In this document: piece by piece, positions 16,901 through 24,306 of the stretch
How the letters are laid out: every line of letters starts with the position of its first letter
Position numbering within the stretch: the stretch's first letter is position 1
From: JANPIX01 sp031425195
Lineage (GTDB): Bacteria; Pseudomonadota; Alphaproteobacteria; Rhodobacterales; Rhodobacteraceae
DNA: 38,764 bases
NCBI GenBank assembly: GCA_031425195.1
Contig: JANPIX010000015.1
Location: 1-38,764 of the forward strand
Direction of reading: 5' to 3'
The notes under the pieces: generated by a model
Databases searched by the model: none
Seen by the model: the letters and a program-made list of their open reading frames with translations, nothing else
What the model was told of the DNA's origin: nothing
Translations under genes and position numbers: made by a program

Positions 16901-17178
16901 TTGCCGCCGAACCGGCCAAGGGCCAGATCGACACTGCCCCGCAAGATTGCCTGTTCGGTGGCGACGGTGTAATCGGCCCCGCCCGCAGGCCCGTGATAGC
17001 CAAGAACGCCTTCGATGATCTTTGCCGCGAATTGCCCATGCAGGGCGGTTTCCTTCAGGGCATAAATCCGACTTGAGCGAATCATTTCGGCCCAGGCATC
17101 CAAAAGGGCAAGATGCGCGGCCGGTATCGCCAACGGCTTGAGATGCCGATGAAGCGTCTTGCGGTTGAATAGGTTCAT
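13951..17178 (-). CDS. type IIG-like restriction-modification enzyme (Eco57I-type N6-adenine methylase fused to nuclease)
   Basis: A 1075-residue single-polypeptide enzyme. The N-terminus has a PD-(D/E)xK-type nuclease signature: Asp84 in GSVDLALG and Glu102/Lys104 in FELKGAD. The methyltransferase part has motif X (GVVYTPDYIAHFIV, about 391-404), motif I DPACGSG (462-468) and the catalytic NPPY (594-597) of gamma-class N6-adenine methylases. The C-terminal half is a TaqI/Eco57I-like target recognition domain (about 720-960), followed by a coiled-coil-like end (LSAEIAKAEAQIDSIVYGLFDLTP). It protects or attacks DNA by modification and cleavage in one protein, and serves as the defence cargo of the island. 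A GAAC-ACTT-GTTC palindrome lies 38-49 nt upstream of the ATG. A phage-growth-limitation (PglX-like) methylase is an alternative, but other BREX genes are absent. Confidence 0.88.
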   Translation of the reverse strand: MNLFNRKTLHRHLKPLAIPAAHLALLDAWAEMIRSSRIYALKETALHGQFAAKIIEGVLGYHGPAGGADYTVATEQAILRGSVDLALGRFGGKTAEILAPFELKGADTRDLDAIMPGRNKTPVQQAWEYAMNARGVKWVLVSNMIELRLYGFGEGTTAYEAFHLDRLTDPDEYARFMLLLSADSLLSGRTLDLLKQSRAEERDITDSLYQDYKALRLKLIGAVQAADPAIAALDAIAVAQKILDRVLFIAFAEDTGLLPDNTLKHAFEHADPYNPHPVWDNFKGLFRAIDLGRSERRDSAGKVIVQPIPRYNGGLFHQDDTINALAFPDDVCEGFKTLGGYDFASEVSVTVLGHIFEQSIADVERLQAQARGEETEEAKATGTTGRRKRDGVVYTPDYIAHFIVAETLGAHLEEAFTEILRAHAKAGADLSDYASIQWRKKSAELEAWQAYRDRLMTLRVVDPACGSGVFLIMAFDFLKAELGRVNDKIALMEGKIGQQGKSDTQDLFDPDSEILTNNLFGVDVNSESIEIAKLSLWIKTARRGKVLDSLSGNLRVGDSLIEDSNFAYLDHAFTWETAFPGVFAEGGFDVVLGNPPYVRMEHLKALKPYLEKRYEVVSGRADLYFYFFERGIRLLKEGGRLGYVCNSTFLNTKAATGLRSYLLRNSQIENLVNFGDIQIFEGVATLPMIVTLKRRTTTDDGKIRFWHLDEIPADNFQSAYARQHITFPQAALTTAPWHFEGDSLMILRNKILFGHKTLKEVYGSPLYGIKTGLNRAFVIDTATKERLCARDPKSVNLLKPFLEGKDVKRWRAEPRGLWLIYIPKNRIEIDDYPAIRDWLLPFRGKLEARATKQEWFELQQAQEAYATGFSEPRVFYAHFNRRYFFYTEGEYLPNDKGYVIPTKDRHLCPLLVSKSMWFIISNLAPQVIGGSRELRAHYMESLPIPDMSDSDKEQLSKLGDECASLAEKRLTLQTALTRRVPDLCPLGRDPKLTTRLQEWWTLPDFAAFRAEVKKVFKADISLAERSAWEDWITRDRTEIARLSAEIAKAEAQIDSIVYGLFDLTPGEIALLESVV

Positions 17179-17215
17179 GCTGGTTCATTTCTCGACGGCG
17201 CAGGTCCACGGAAAA

Positions 17216-17227
17216 GAACACTTGTTC
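17216..17227. promoter_or_regulatory. GAACACTTGTTC: 12-nt sequence with perfect GAAC/GTTC half sites
   Basis: GAAC-N4-GTTC located 38-49 nt upstream of the restriction-modification start, where a repressor would block a promoter. Such sites often control restriction genes. It resembles the Gram-positive SOS box, but LexA of this bacterial group reads GTTC-N7-GTTC, so another regulator is more likely. Confidence 0.4.
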
Positions 17228-17415
17228 TCAGGATGTATCAAGCAGAGATCCAGAATAAAAAAATCAAAACCCGCGTCTGACACCCACGAGTATATCGGAC
17301 GCGCGCCGATTTTTCCCCCCTACCCGCCTATCGGGCAAGCCCCCCACCCCTGTGAATGGGGGTAGGGGGTCGCCGCCATGGGCTTTGGTTAGGCGGTGGC
17401 CGGCGCAGCCTTGCC

Positions 17416-17811
17416 TCAGTGCCGGATCACCGGCAGCGGCGGGGCGGTGGCCCGATCGGTTGACCACAAGGTTTGCCAGTCAAGGCCCAGCGCCTCGACC
17501 GCTTGTCTTGCAAAGGCAAGGGTCGATCCTTCTTGTTCTTCGGCATCGCCGAACTGAACCACCACCTTTGCCCAGACGTCTGCGGCGGTCTGCGCGGGCA
17601 CGGTCAACACCTGTTGGCCGAAGGTCGCATTGGCTTCTACAACCGCATGCCAGGCATCGCCGGATAGCCTGTCATCCATGGTCATCACATGCAGCGCCAC
17701 CCAGCGTCGAAAAGCCGAACTGACCGGTGTTTGGCCTTCGATCAGGCTGAGCGGTCTGTCGGTTGAGAATAGAGTTTTGGGTTCATTCGCAGCCGGGGTT
17801 TCAATTTGCAT
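17416..17811 (-). CDS. unknown 131-aa protein at the right end of the island
   Basis: I do not recognise this family. The 131-residue soluble protein starts MQIETPAANEPKTLF and has two helical blocks: FRRWVALHVMTMDDRLSGDAWH-like (split in two amphipathic pieces) and ADVWAKVVVQFGDAEEQEG followed by ALGLDWQTLW. An AGGTGAT site lies 6 nt upstream of the ATG. It is 237 nt upstream of the restriction-modification gene on the same strand and just inside the right arm repeat. Its place could suit a regulator of excision or of the restriction gene, but it has no clear DNA-binding motif. Confidence 0.6.
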   Translation of the reverse strand: MQIETPAANEPKTLFSTDRPLSLIEGQTPVSSAFRRWVALHVMTMDDRLSGDAWHAVVEANATFGQQVLTVPAQTAADVWAKVVVQFGDAEEQEGSTLAFARQAVEALGLDWQTLWSTDRATAPPLPVIRH

Positions 17812-17906
17812 CGCATATCACCTACTGTTCGGGCCTGCACACCGCAGACCGGGAACCGATCCACTTATGTGAACCGGAGGCAAACGAGGGTGAAAATGAG
17901 CCGCGT

Positions 17907-17928
17907 GGTGGGACAGACGGTGGGACAG
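17907..17928 (+). repeat. 22-bp direct repeat, right copy (putative integrase arm site)
   Basis: Identical over 22 bp to 5397-5418 and in the same orientation. It starts 55 bp before the right attachment core (17983). Contains two GGTGGGACAG boxes 12 bp apart. Confidence 0.75.
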
Positions 17929-17982
17929 CATGCTTGCCCCAAAGAATATCTGTTTAATCGCAACACGTTAGGGGGAGAACCT

Positions 17983-17997
17983 TGGCAGCCCGTAGGG
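17983..17997 (+). repeat. right attachment repeat (attR core) inside tRNA-Glu
   Basis: TGGCAGCCCGTAGGG, identical to 5250-5264. It is the complement of the tRNA-Glu 3' end, including CCA, the acceptor strand and part of the T-arm, so integration keeps the tRNA gene intact. Confidence 0.85.
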
Positions 17998-18057
17998 GAG
18001 TCGAACCCCTCTTACCAGGTTGAAAACCTGGTGTCCTAACCGATAGACGAACGGGCC
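17983..18057 (-). tRNA. tRNA-Glu (anticodon TTC)
   Basis: Read on the minus strand it begins GGCCCGTTCGTCTATCGG, has the anticodon stem-loop CCAGG-TTTTCAA-CCTGG with anticodon TTC, the T-arm GAGGGGTTCGACTCCCCT and the acceptor end ACGGGCTG followed by an encoded CCA. The first acceptor pair is G-U. It lies downstream of recJ and is the integration target of the island. Confidence 0.95.
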
Positions 18058-18196
18058 TTAAGTCAAGGTGAGGGGTGTCTAATTCGGGTAACGAACTTGC
18101 GCAAGAGGGAATTTGAAAGTTCTCTCAGTGATGCGCTTTGCGTCGCAGTCAGGGCGGGCAGAACGGCTTTGCAGACGGTCCGTTCCCTGCCCCCCG

Positions 18197-19942
18197 TCAT
18201 CCGGTCCGCGCCGCGTCTTCCAGCCGCAGTTGGACAGACCGCCGCCCGCCCCAGGTGTTGATCTCCAGGCGGCCTGCAAGATGGAACCTGTTGTGCCCCC
18301 CTTCGAACAGTGCCGCACCCAGCGGGCTGTCGAACGCGCCGAAGGCCATCGCTTCCATCCGGCCACCGGGCGCGCCGAAGCTCAGCTTGAGGTGAGTCTC
18401 TCCTACCCGGCGGGCGACCACGTCCTGATCGGCGAATACAAACCGGGGGGCAGGGCTTGACGCGCCATAGGGGCCTGCGGTGTCGATCAGATCAATCAGG
18501 TCTGCAGTGGCCGCTTGCGGTGTCAAAAGCGCGTCAATCCGCAGGGCCGTAGGTTCGCCCAGCCCCGCATCCTGCCGCGCCAGCAGTTCCTCCAACCGGG
18601 CCATCGCGGGTTCCAGCTTGGCCCGGGTGACCGTCAGACCCGCGGCCATCTTGTGACCGCCACCCCGTTCCAACAGCCCCTCGGCGGCGATGCGGTGCAC
18701 GGCTGCGCCAAGATCGACACCGGTGATGGATCTGGCCGACCCTTTGCCGATATCCCCCTCGAACCCGATGACGACGGCAGGCCGTCCCGTGGCCTCTTTC
18801 AGTCGGGCGGCGACGATGCCGACAACGCCGGGATGCCAACCATCTGCGGCGGCCCAGACCAGCGCGCCGTCCATGCCGCGCATTTCGGCCTGCGCCATTG
18901 CGGCGATGCGGACGGCAGTTTCAATCTCCCGCCGGTCGGTGTTCAACTGGTCAAGCCGCGCGGCCAGTGCCTCTGCCTCGTGCGGATCGTCGGTGGCGAG
19001 CAGCCGTGCCCCAAGGTCGGCCTGCCCGATCCGCCCCCCTGCATTGACACGCGGCCCCAGAAGAAAGCCAAGCGCATGGGTGTTGGGTGCCTGATCCATC
19101 CGCGCCACATCTGCGAGCGCGCGCAGACCGGGTCGTTCCCGGCGCGTCAGAACCCGCAGCCCCTGACGGACGAAGGCCCGGTTGACGCCGATCAGGGGGG
19201 CCACGTCTGCCACCGTTGCCAGCGCCACAAGATCCAGCATCGCCATCAGATCAGGGCCTTGCGTGCCGTCAGCGCGCAGTTGCCGGTTCGCCTCGACCAA
19301 CATCAGGAACACCACTCCTGCGGCGCACAGATGGCCCAGACCGGAGTTTTCGTCCTGCCGGTTCGGGTTGACCACAGCAAAGGCAGGTGGCAGCGTTTCG
19401 CCGCCAAGGTGATGATCCAGAACGACGACATCGGCGCCTTTTGCCGCCGCGATCGGCCCGTGCGACAGCGTCCCACAATCCACGCAGACAATCAGGCTGT
19501 GTGTGCCGGCCAGCATCGCCATCGCCGCATCGTTGGGGCCATAACCTTCGTCGATCCGGTCGGGGATATAGACAGTGGCCTGCCGCCCCATTGCCCTCAG
19601 CCAGACCACCAGCAGCGCCGCCGAAGCCCCGCCGTCGACGTCGTAATCGGCAAAGATGGCAATACGCTCGCCTGTTTGGACAGCCTTCAGAAATCGCGCG
19701 GCGGCGCGGGTCATGTCACGCAGGACTGTCGGATCGGGCAACAGGTCGCGCAGACTGGGCGCAAGATAGGCGGCGGCATCGGCGGGCGTCACGCCCCGCA
19801 CCGTCAGGGCCTGACACAGGGCCGGGGGCAACTGTGTCGCCTGTGCCATCGCCTCGGCCAGACGTTGATCTTCGACCGACGGGCCAACCCACCTGCGGCC
19901 CGTCAGGGAATGTTCGACGTTCAGAAAGGCACGTTGGGTCAT
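18197..19942 (-). CDS. recJ: single-stranded-DNA-specific exonuclease RecJ
   Basis: A 581-residue 5'-3' exonuclease acting in RecF-pathway recombination and mismatch repair. The DHH-family motifs are all present: FADYDVDG at about 98-105, VCVDCGT, VLDHHLGG with the DHH triad, and in the DHHA1 part RVNAGGRIG and KGSARS, ending the core with GGGHKMAAG. An OB-like C-terminal domain follows (about 480-575). Length is normal. It starts 38 nt after the glpX stop, so it is the third gene of hom-glpX-recJ, an arrangement common in Rhodobacteraceae. tRNA-Glu lies 139 nt downstream. Confidence 0.95.
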   Translation of the reverse strand: MTQRAFLNVEHSLTGRRWVGPSVEDQRLAEAMAQATQLPPALCQALTVRGVTPADAAAYLAPSLRDLLPDPTVLRDMTRAAARFLKAVQTGERIAIFADYDVDGGASAALLVVWLRAMGRQATVYIPDRIDEGYGPNDAAMAMLAGTHSLIVCVDCGTLSHGPIAAAKGADVVVLDHHLGGETLPPAFAVVNPNRQDENSGLGHLCAAGVVFLMLVEANRQLRADGTQGPDLMAMLDLVALATVADVAPLIGVNRAFVRQGLRVLTRRERPGLRALADVARMDQAPNTHALGFLLGPRVNAGGRIGQADLGARLLATDDPHEAEALAARLDQLNTDRREIETAVRIAAMAQAEMRGMDGALVWAAADGWHPGVVGIVAARLKEATGRPAVVIGFEGDIGKGSARSITGVDLGAAVHRIAAEGLLERGGGHKMAAGLTVTRAKLEPAMARLEELLARQDAGLGEPTALRIDALLTPQAATADLIDLIDTAGPYGASSPAPRFVFADQDVVARRVGETHLKLSFGAPGGRMEAMAFGAFDSPLGAALFEGGHNRFHLAGRLEINTWGGRRSVQLRLEDAARTG

Positions 19943-19980
19943 GCCGCAGGGATGCCGCAGGCAGCGCGCTATCGCAAGCC

Positions 19981-20946
19981 CTAGCGCAGCGGAACGCGGT
20001 ATTGCATCCGGCGCTGCGATCCGGTTTTGGAGCGCATCAACAGGGTTTCCGCCTCGATCCAGCCCGGTTCGCGCCGTATCCCCCGCAAGATGGAGCCTGA
20101 TGTCACCCCGGTGGCGGCAAAGATCACGTCGCCGGTGACAAGTTCATCGCGCGTGTAGATGCGGTTCAGGTCGGTGATGCCCGCCCGTCGCGCCCGCGCG
20201 CGTTCATCATCGTTGCGGAACAGAAGTTGCCCGTAAATCTGCCCGCCCATGCATTTCAATGCCGCTGCCGCGAGCACGCCTTCGGGCGCACCGCCTGACC
20301 CCATATACATGTCGATGCCCGTCATGCCCGGTTCGGCGCAATGGATGATGCCCGCCACGTCGCCATCTGTGATCAGGCGAATCGACGCGCCCGTGGCGCG
20401 CACTTCGGCGATCAGATCCTCGTGCCTTGGGCGTTCCAGAATGCATACGGCGATATCCCCCGGCGCACAGCCCTTGGCGCGGGCGAGGGCCCGCACACGT
20501 TCTGCCGGTTCCATGGCCAACGTCACCGTGTCAGGTGCAAAGCCCGGGCCGATAGCCAGTTTTTCCATATAAACGTCAGGCGCATGCAGCAGCGACCCGC
20601 GCGGTGCCATGGCAATGACTGTCAGGGCATTCGGCATGTCCTTGGCCGTCAGCGAGGTGCCCTCCAGCGGGTCCAGCGCGATGTCGACGGCGGGACCATT
20701 GCCAGTGCCGACTTCTTCGCCGATGAACAGCATCGGGGCTTCGTCGCGTTCGCCTTCGCCGATCACCACGACACCTGCGATATCCAGAAGGTTCAACTGT
20801 TCGCGCATCGCGTTGACAGCCGCCTGATCCGCCGCCTTTTCATCCCCCCGCCCGATCAGCGTGGCCGAGGCCAGCGCCGCCGCTTCGGACACCCGCGCCA
20901 GTCCGAGCGACAGAAGGCGGTCTTGAAATTTGGCAACTGCGGTCAT
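19981..20946 (-). CDS. glpX: class II fructose-1,6-bisphosphatase GlpX
   Basis: A 321-residue cytoplasmic Li+-sensitive-fold phosphatase that converts fructose-1,6-bisphosphate to fructose-6-phosphate in gluconeogenesis or the Calvin cycle. Signature regions are VVIGEGERDEAPMLFIGEEVG (metal-binding acidic residues; here split as GEGERDEAP and LFIGEEVG), DIALDPLEGTSL with the DPxxGT motif, and GSGGAPEGVLAAAALKCMGG. The ATG at 20946 follows an AAGGAGCC site; a longer open frame upstream lacks family sequence. It sits between homoserine dehydrogenase (71 nt upstream) and recJ. Confidence 0.95.
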   Translation of the reverse strand: MTAVAKFQDRLLSLGLARVSEAAALASATLIGRGDEKAADQAAVNAMREQLNLLDIAGVVVIGEGERDEAPMLFIGEEVGTGNGPAVDIALDPLEGTSLTAKDMPNALTVIAMAPRGSLLHAPDVYMEKLAIGPGFAPDTVTLAMEPAERVRALARAKGCAPGDIAVCILERPRHEDLIAEVRATGASIRLITDGDVAGIIHCAEPGMTGIDMYMGSGGAPEGVLAAAALKCMGGQIYGQLLFRNDDERARARRAGITDLNRIYTRDELVTGDVIFAATGVTSGSILRGIRREPGWIEAETLLMRSKTGSQRRMQYRVPLR

Positions 20947-21017
20947 GGCTGGCTCCTTGTGCAATCGTGCCTTAACCGGGCCAATCGTCTCGGGCAAGAC
21001 TGGTGGCGCTAACGGGT

Positions 21018-22304
21018 TCAGACCTCTTCGATACGGATGGCCACAGGGTCGCCAACCAGCACACCTGTTGCTGCAAATCGGCCGAGCGCGTGTCCCACAT
21101 CGTCGCGGGTTGCCTTGTGCGTCACGATCAGAACCGGGGCGTGCGCACCGGCGTGGCCGTACTGGCGCATCCTGTCGATGGAAATGCCAGCCTCGCCCAG
21201 CGCGGTCGCAATCTTTGCCAGCGCGCCGGGTTTGTCGAGCAGTGTCATGCGCAGATAATATGGTGCCGGCGTCGCCGCCTTGGCGGCGATGGGCCGTGCA
21301 AGCGTTTGGGCGGGCTGGCCGAACGTTGGCACCCTGTTGCCGCGCGCGATGTCGATGACGTCGCCCATCACGGCGCTGGCGGTTGGCCCGGCCCCCGCCC
21401 CCGGACCGCGCAGCACGATCTGGCCCACGGCGTCGCCCTCCAGCACCACCATGTTCGTGCCGCCTTGCAACTGCCCCAGCGGATGGTCGGCTGGCACAAG
21501 GCAGGGCGTCATGCGCTGTTCCAGACCCCGGCCCGTCATTTGCGCGACACCCAGCAGTTTTATGCGATATCCCATGTCGGCGGCATGGTTGATGTCATCA
21601 ATCGAAATCGCGCCGATGCCTTCCAGTTCCACGGCATCAAAACTGACTTCGGTGCCAAAGGCGATGCTGGCAAGCAGGCTGAGCTTGTGTCCGGCGTCGA
21701 TGCCGCCCACGTCAAGATTGGGGTCAGCTTCCAGATAGCCCAACTGGCGCGCTTCCTCGAACACCGTCTCGTAGGGAAGGCCAGCCGACTGCATCCGGGT
21801 GAGGATGTAGTTGCAGGTGCCGTTCATCACCCCCATCACGCGTTTCATGCCATTGCCTGCCAACCCCTCGGTCAGCGATTTGATGACAGGTATGCCACCT
21901 GCCACGGCAGCCTCGAACCGGATCACCCGGCCCGCCGCTTCGGCAGCCAGCGCAAGGGCATGGCCATGGTGCGCCAGCAGCGCCTTGTTTGCAGTGACCA
22001 CATCCTTGCCCGCCGCAATCGCGGCTTCGGTCGCGATTTTTGCGGGGCCTTCGTGGCCGCCCATCACTTCGACAAGCACATCGACGTCATCGCGCGCGGC
22101 CAAGGTGACGGGGTCGCTTTCCCAGGCATAGCCGGAAAGATCGGCATCGCGGTTGCGGGTCTGGTCACGCGCACTGACGGCAGTGATAACGATGGGCCTT
22201 CCCGCGCGCATGGCAATCAGGTCGGCATGGCGCTGCACGATCTGAACCACACCGATGCCGACGGTGCCAAGACCGGCAAGACCAAGACGAAGGGGGGCCG
22301 TCAT
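21018..22304 (-). CDS. hom: homoserine dehydrogenase
   Basis: A 428-residue NAD(P)-dependent enzyme reducing aspartate semialdehyde to homoserine for threonine and methionine synthesis. The Rossmann motif GLAGLGTVGIGVV is at residues 7-19, the catalytic core contains VAGGIPVIKSLTEGLAGN and the EADPNLDVGGIDAGHKLSLL substrate loop (given here in pieces EADPNLDV and DAGHKLSLL), and a C-terminal ACT domain (about 350-425, MTLLDKPGALAKIATALGE) would mediate feedback by threonine. The start at 22304 has AGGAG 7 nt upstream; an ATG two codons earlier sits too close to that site. It heads hom-glpX-recJ. Confidence 0.95.
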   Translation of the reverse strand: MTAPLRLGLAGLGTVGIGVVQIVQRHADLIAMRAGRPIVITAVSARDQTRNRDADLSGYAWESDPVTLAARDDVDVLVEVMGGHEGPAKIATEAAIAAGKDVVTANKALLAHHGHALALAAEAAGRVIRFEAAVAGGIPVIKSLTEGLAGNGMKRVMGVMNGTCNYILTRMQSAGLPYETVFEEARQLGYLEADPNLDVGGIDAGHKLSLLASIAFGTEVSFDAVELEGIGAISIDDINHAADMGYRIKLLGVAQMTGRGLEQRMTPCLVPADHPLGQLQGGTNMVVLEGDAVGQIVLRGPGAGAGPTASAVMGDVIDIARGNRVPTFGQPAQTLARPIAAKAATPAPYYLRMTLLDKPGALAKIATALGEAGISIDRMRQYGHAGAHAPVLIVTHKATRDDVGHALGRFAATGVLVGDPVAIRIEEV

Positions 22305-22371
22305 GCGCATTCTCCTGTCAGGCGACCCGCGTCTGTTATCGCTTTGCAGCAAGGCTTGCAACGCGGCCCGG

Positions 22372-22620
22372 TCATTGCATCGCTGCTGCGCGGTTACGCA
22401 AGGCTGCGGCGCGGGCGGCCAGATTTTCGCCAGATACCGCGGGTGCAAGGGCGGGGTCGGCCGCCAATACAGCGTCAAGCGGTAGGATCACCGGCGGCGG
22501 GCCGACAGGGACACGGCGTTCCGGCAGGACAGGCGCATCAACGCAGCCCGCAAGGACGGTCAACAGGAAAACAGCGCGGGCAAGATGTGTCTTCGATATC
22601 ATCCCCACAGTTAGCCGCAT
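22372..22620 (-). CDS. small predicted lipoprotein, unknown function
   Basis: An 82-residue protein with a lipoprotein-type signal: a basic start, a hydrophobic run ARAVFLLTVLAGC and the lipobox LAGC, followed by a short Pro/Ala-rich mature part ending LAARAAALRNRAAAMQ. I do not recognise the family. Start is uncertain: ATG at 22620 or the ATG six codons later (22602); both keep the signal. It lies 67 nt upstream of homoserine dehydrogenase and 41 nt downstream of pirin on the same strand. Confidence 0.6.
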   Translation of the reverse strand: MRLTVGMISKTHLARAVFLLTVLAGCVDAPVLPERRVPVGPPPVILPLDAVLAADPALAPAVSGENLAARAAALRNRAAAMQ

Positions 22621-22661
22621 CCGCCGCTTTGCCACAAGGTCAGCCGTGCCTGCCTGTGTGA

Positions 22662-23573
22662 TCAATGCGCCGGTTTGATGAACGTTCCGTTGTTCAGATC
22701 GGCGATGGCCTGCTTGATTTCGGCCTGCGTGTTCATCACGATGGGGCCGTGCCAGGCCACAGGTTCCTGAATCGGCGCGCCCGAAATCAGCAGGAACCTC
22801 ACACCATCGGGGCCGGCCTGCACCGTCACCTCGTCACCCGTTCCGAACTGAACCAGCGTGCGGTCACCTGACATGTCACGGATGTTGACTTCCTGCCCGC
22901 GCACTTCCTTTTCCAGCAGCACGCCTTGCGGGCGGCCCGCATCCCGAAAGCTTGCCTTGCCGTCGAACACATAGGCAAAGGCGCGGCGATAGGTGTCGAC
23001 CTTGAAGGTCTTGCGCAAGCCCGGCGGCACATAGATGTCAAGGTATTGCGGGTCGGCGGCGATGCCGTCGACCGGGCCGGTTTTGCCCCAAAAGGACCCG
23101 ACGATCACCTTCACCACAGTGCCGTCGTCGTCCATGATTTCGGGAATGTCGCGCCCCTTCACGTCCTGATAACGCGGGGCGGTCATTTTCAGACTGGAGG
23201 GCAGGTTCGCCCACAGCTGAAATCCATGCATCTGGCCCTTGGCGTTCCCGAGCGGCATTTCCTGATGCAGGATGCCCGACCCGGCGGTCATCCACTGCAC
23301 ATCACCGCCCTTGAGCGTGCCGCGGTTGCCCAGACTGTCGCCGTGTTCCACCGCACCGGCCAGCACATAGGTGATCGTTTCGATCCCGCGGTGCGGATGC
23401 CAGGGAAAGCCGCGCAGATAGTCTTGCGGGCGGTCATTGCGAAAATCGTCGAACAGAAGAAAAGGGTCCATCTGTTCCGGGTTGGCAAACCCGAACGCCC
23501 GGTGCAGATGCACGCCTGCGCCCTCCATCGTGGGGCGGGCGGAGACTTCGCTTTGAACGGGGCGGATCGACAT
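22662..23573 (-). CDS. pirin family protein
   Basis: A 303-residue bicupin protein. The N-terminal cupin carries the metal-binding HPHRGIETITYVLAG (His-x-His), followed by the later His and Glu in GSGILHQEMP; the C-terminal cupin starts about residue 170 (YLDIYVPPG) and ends with AWHGPIVMNTQAEI, all characteristic of pirin. Bacterial pirins have been linked to quercetin dioxygenase activity and to metabolic regulation, but the role of this one cannot be read. ATG at 23573 (MSIRPVQSE) is chosen because the upstream open frame has no family sequence. Confidence 0.9.
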   Translation of the reverse strand: MSIRPVQSEVSARPTMEGAGVHLHRAFGFANPEQMDPFLLFDDFRNDRPQDYLRGFPWHPHRGIETITYVLAGAVEHGDSLGNRGTLKGGDVQWMTAGSGILHQEMPLGNAKGQMHGFQLWANLPSSLKMTAPRYQDVKGRDIPEIMDDDGTVVKVIVGSFWGKTGPVDGIAADPQYLDIYVPPGLRKTFKVDTYRRAFAYVFDGKASFRDAGRPQGVLLEKEVRGQEVNIRDMSGDRTLVQFGTGDEVTVQAGPDGVRFLLISGAPIQEPVAWHGPIVMNTQAEIKQAIADLNNGTFIKPAH

Positions 23574-23682
23574 GGGGGCACCTGTGATTGATACGGTAGT
23601 GCCAGACTTAGGGGGCGTGGTGCCGTCGTGCAATCACATCAGATGCACGTGCCCTGTGCGGCGATGCGTGGGTCGGCTGTGG

Positions 23683-24297
23683 TTACACCGGTGCTACGGA
23701 ACAGCTGTCCATGAGGATGACAGGTGCAAGGCGAGGACGCGTGACCACAAACTGCTTCATCACAAGCCTGCCCAGTTCGTCCAGCGAAGGATCGCCATAG
23801 AACGGCACACGGATATAGAAGATCGGGTCATAGTCGAGCAGCGTTTCCACCAGAATCACTGTGTCATCGTCGGGCATCACGGGCAGATAGTCCCGCACGG
23901 CGGGATTGTTCAGATCAGTGGTCGAATAGGCGTTAAGATCGCCATCGGGCGAACATGACCAAAGAGAAACATACTGGTTGTTGGCTGCGTCCCACTGAAT
24001 ATTGGTGACGCGGATACGCCCCTGTTCCGGTTGCTGGATCAGATAATTCAGCAGCGATTTGTAACCAGCAAAATCGTTGGCATCCAATCCGATATCCTCA
24101 TTCGTGCGCGAGATGATATCAGAGATTGTGTAGGCTGCCTTTTGCAAGGTGTTCATCGTGCGGTAGACGTCCCAATAGCTGAACATCGAAACGATGACCC
24201 AGAACAGCAGGGGGGCCACGATGACGAATTCCACCAGCATCGTGCCCCGTTCATCCTGGGCAAACTGTCTGATCCGGTCTTTTGTGGCGCTGAACAT
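23683..24297 (-). CDS. TadE/TadG-like pilus assembly protein
   Basis: A 204-residue protein with an N-terminal class-III-like anchor: DERGTMLVEFVIVAPLLFWVIVS, where Glu follows the cleavage-prone stretch as in TadE-like pseudopilins, and a periplasmic domain rich in aromatic and acidic residues. It would act in the Flp/Tad secretion and adhesion system. It lies 9 nt after the stop of the next upstream TadE-like gene and is the last of a three-gene unit 26702 to 23683. No tad ATPase or pilin gene lies in the window, so the partner system must be elsewhere. Confidence 0.78.
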   Translation of the reverse strand: MFSATKDRIRQFAQDERGTMLVEFVIVAPLLFWVIVSMFSYWDVYRTMNTLQKAAYTISDIISRTNEDIGLDANDFAGYKSLLNYLIQQPEQGRIRVTNIQWDAANNQYVSLWSCSPDGDLNAYSTTDLNNPAVRDYLPVMPDDDTVILVETLLDYDPIFYIRVPFYGDPSLDELGRLVMKQFVVTRPRLAPVILMDSCSVAPV

Positions 24298-24306
24298 CTG
24301 TGGTCC

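Larger units (their letters stand above)
5250..17997. mobile_element. 12.7-kb integrative island in the 3' end of tRNA-Glu (satellite- or prophage-remnant-like)
   Basis: The island is bounded by the 15-bp direct repeat TGGCAGCCCGTAGGG; the right copy is the 3' end of tRNA-Glu(TTC) and the left copy stands alone. A tyrosine integrase lies directly inside the left end, as usual for tRNA-targeting elements. A second, 22-bp direct repeat occurs just inside both ends. Contents in order: integrase, unknown 225-aa gene, AlpA-like regulator, small gene plus polymerase-like gene, broken nuclease gene, small secreted protein, TerS-like gene, broken phage structural gene, DUF3800 gene, type IIG restriction-modification gene, unknown 131-aa gene. 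The flanking chromosome (MFS operon, recJ) is unrelated. Confidence 0.85.

Noticed and set aside
17264..17467. 67-aa open frame on the minus strand near the right island end
   Set aside because: Overlaps the 131-aa gene in another frame and has no family or ribosome binding site support.
18515..19984. 489-aa open frame opposite recJ
   Set aside because: Shadow of recJ; no domain and no ribosome binding site context.
21003..22661. 552-aa open frame opposite homoserine dehydrogenase
   Set aside because: Shadow of a well-supported gene on the other strand.
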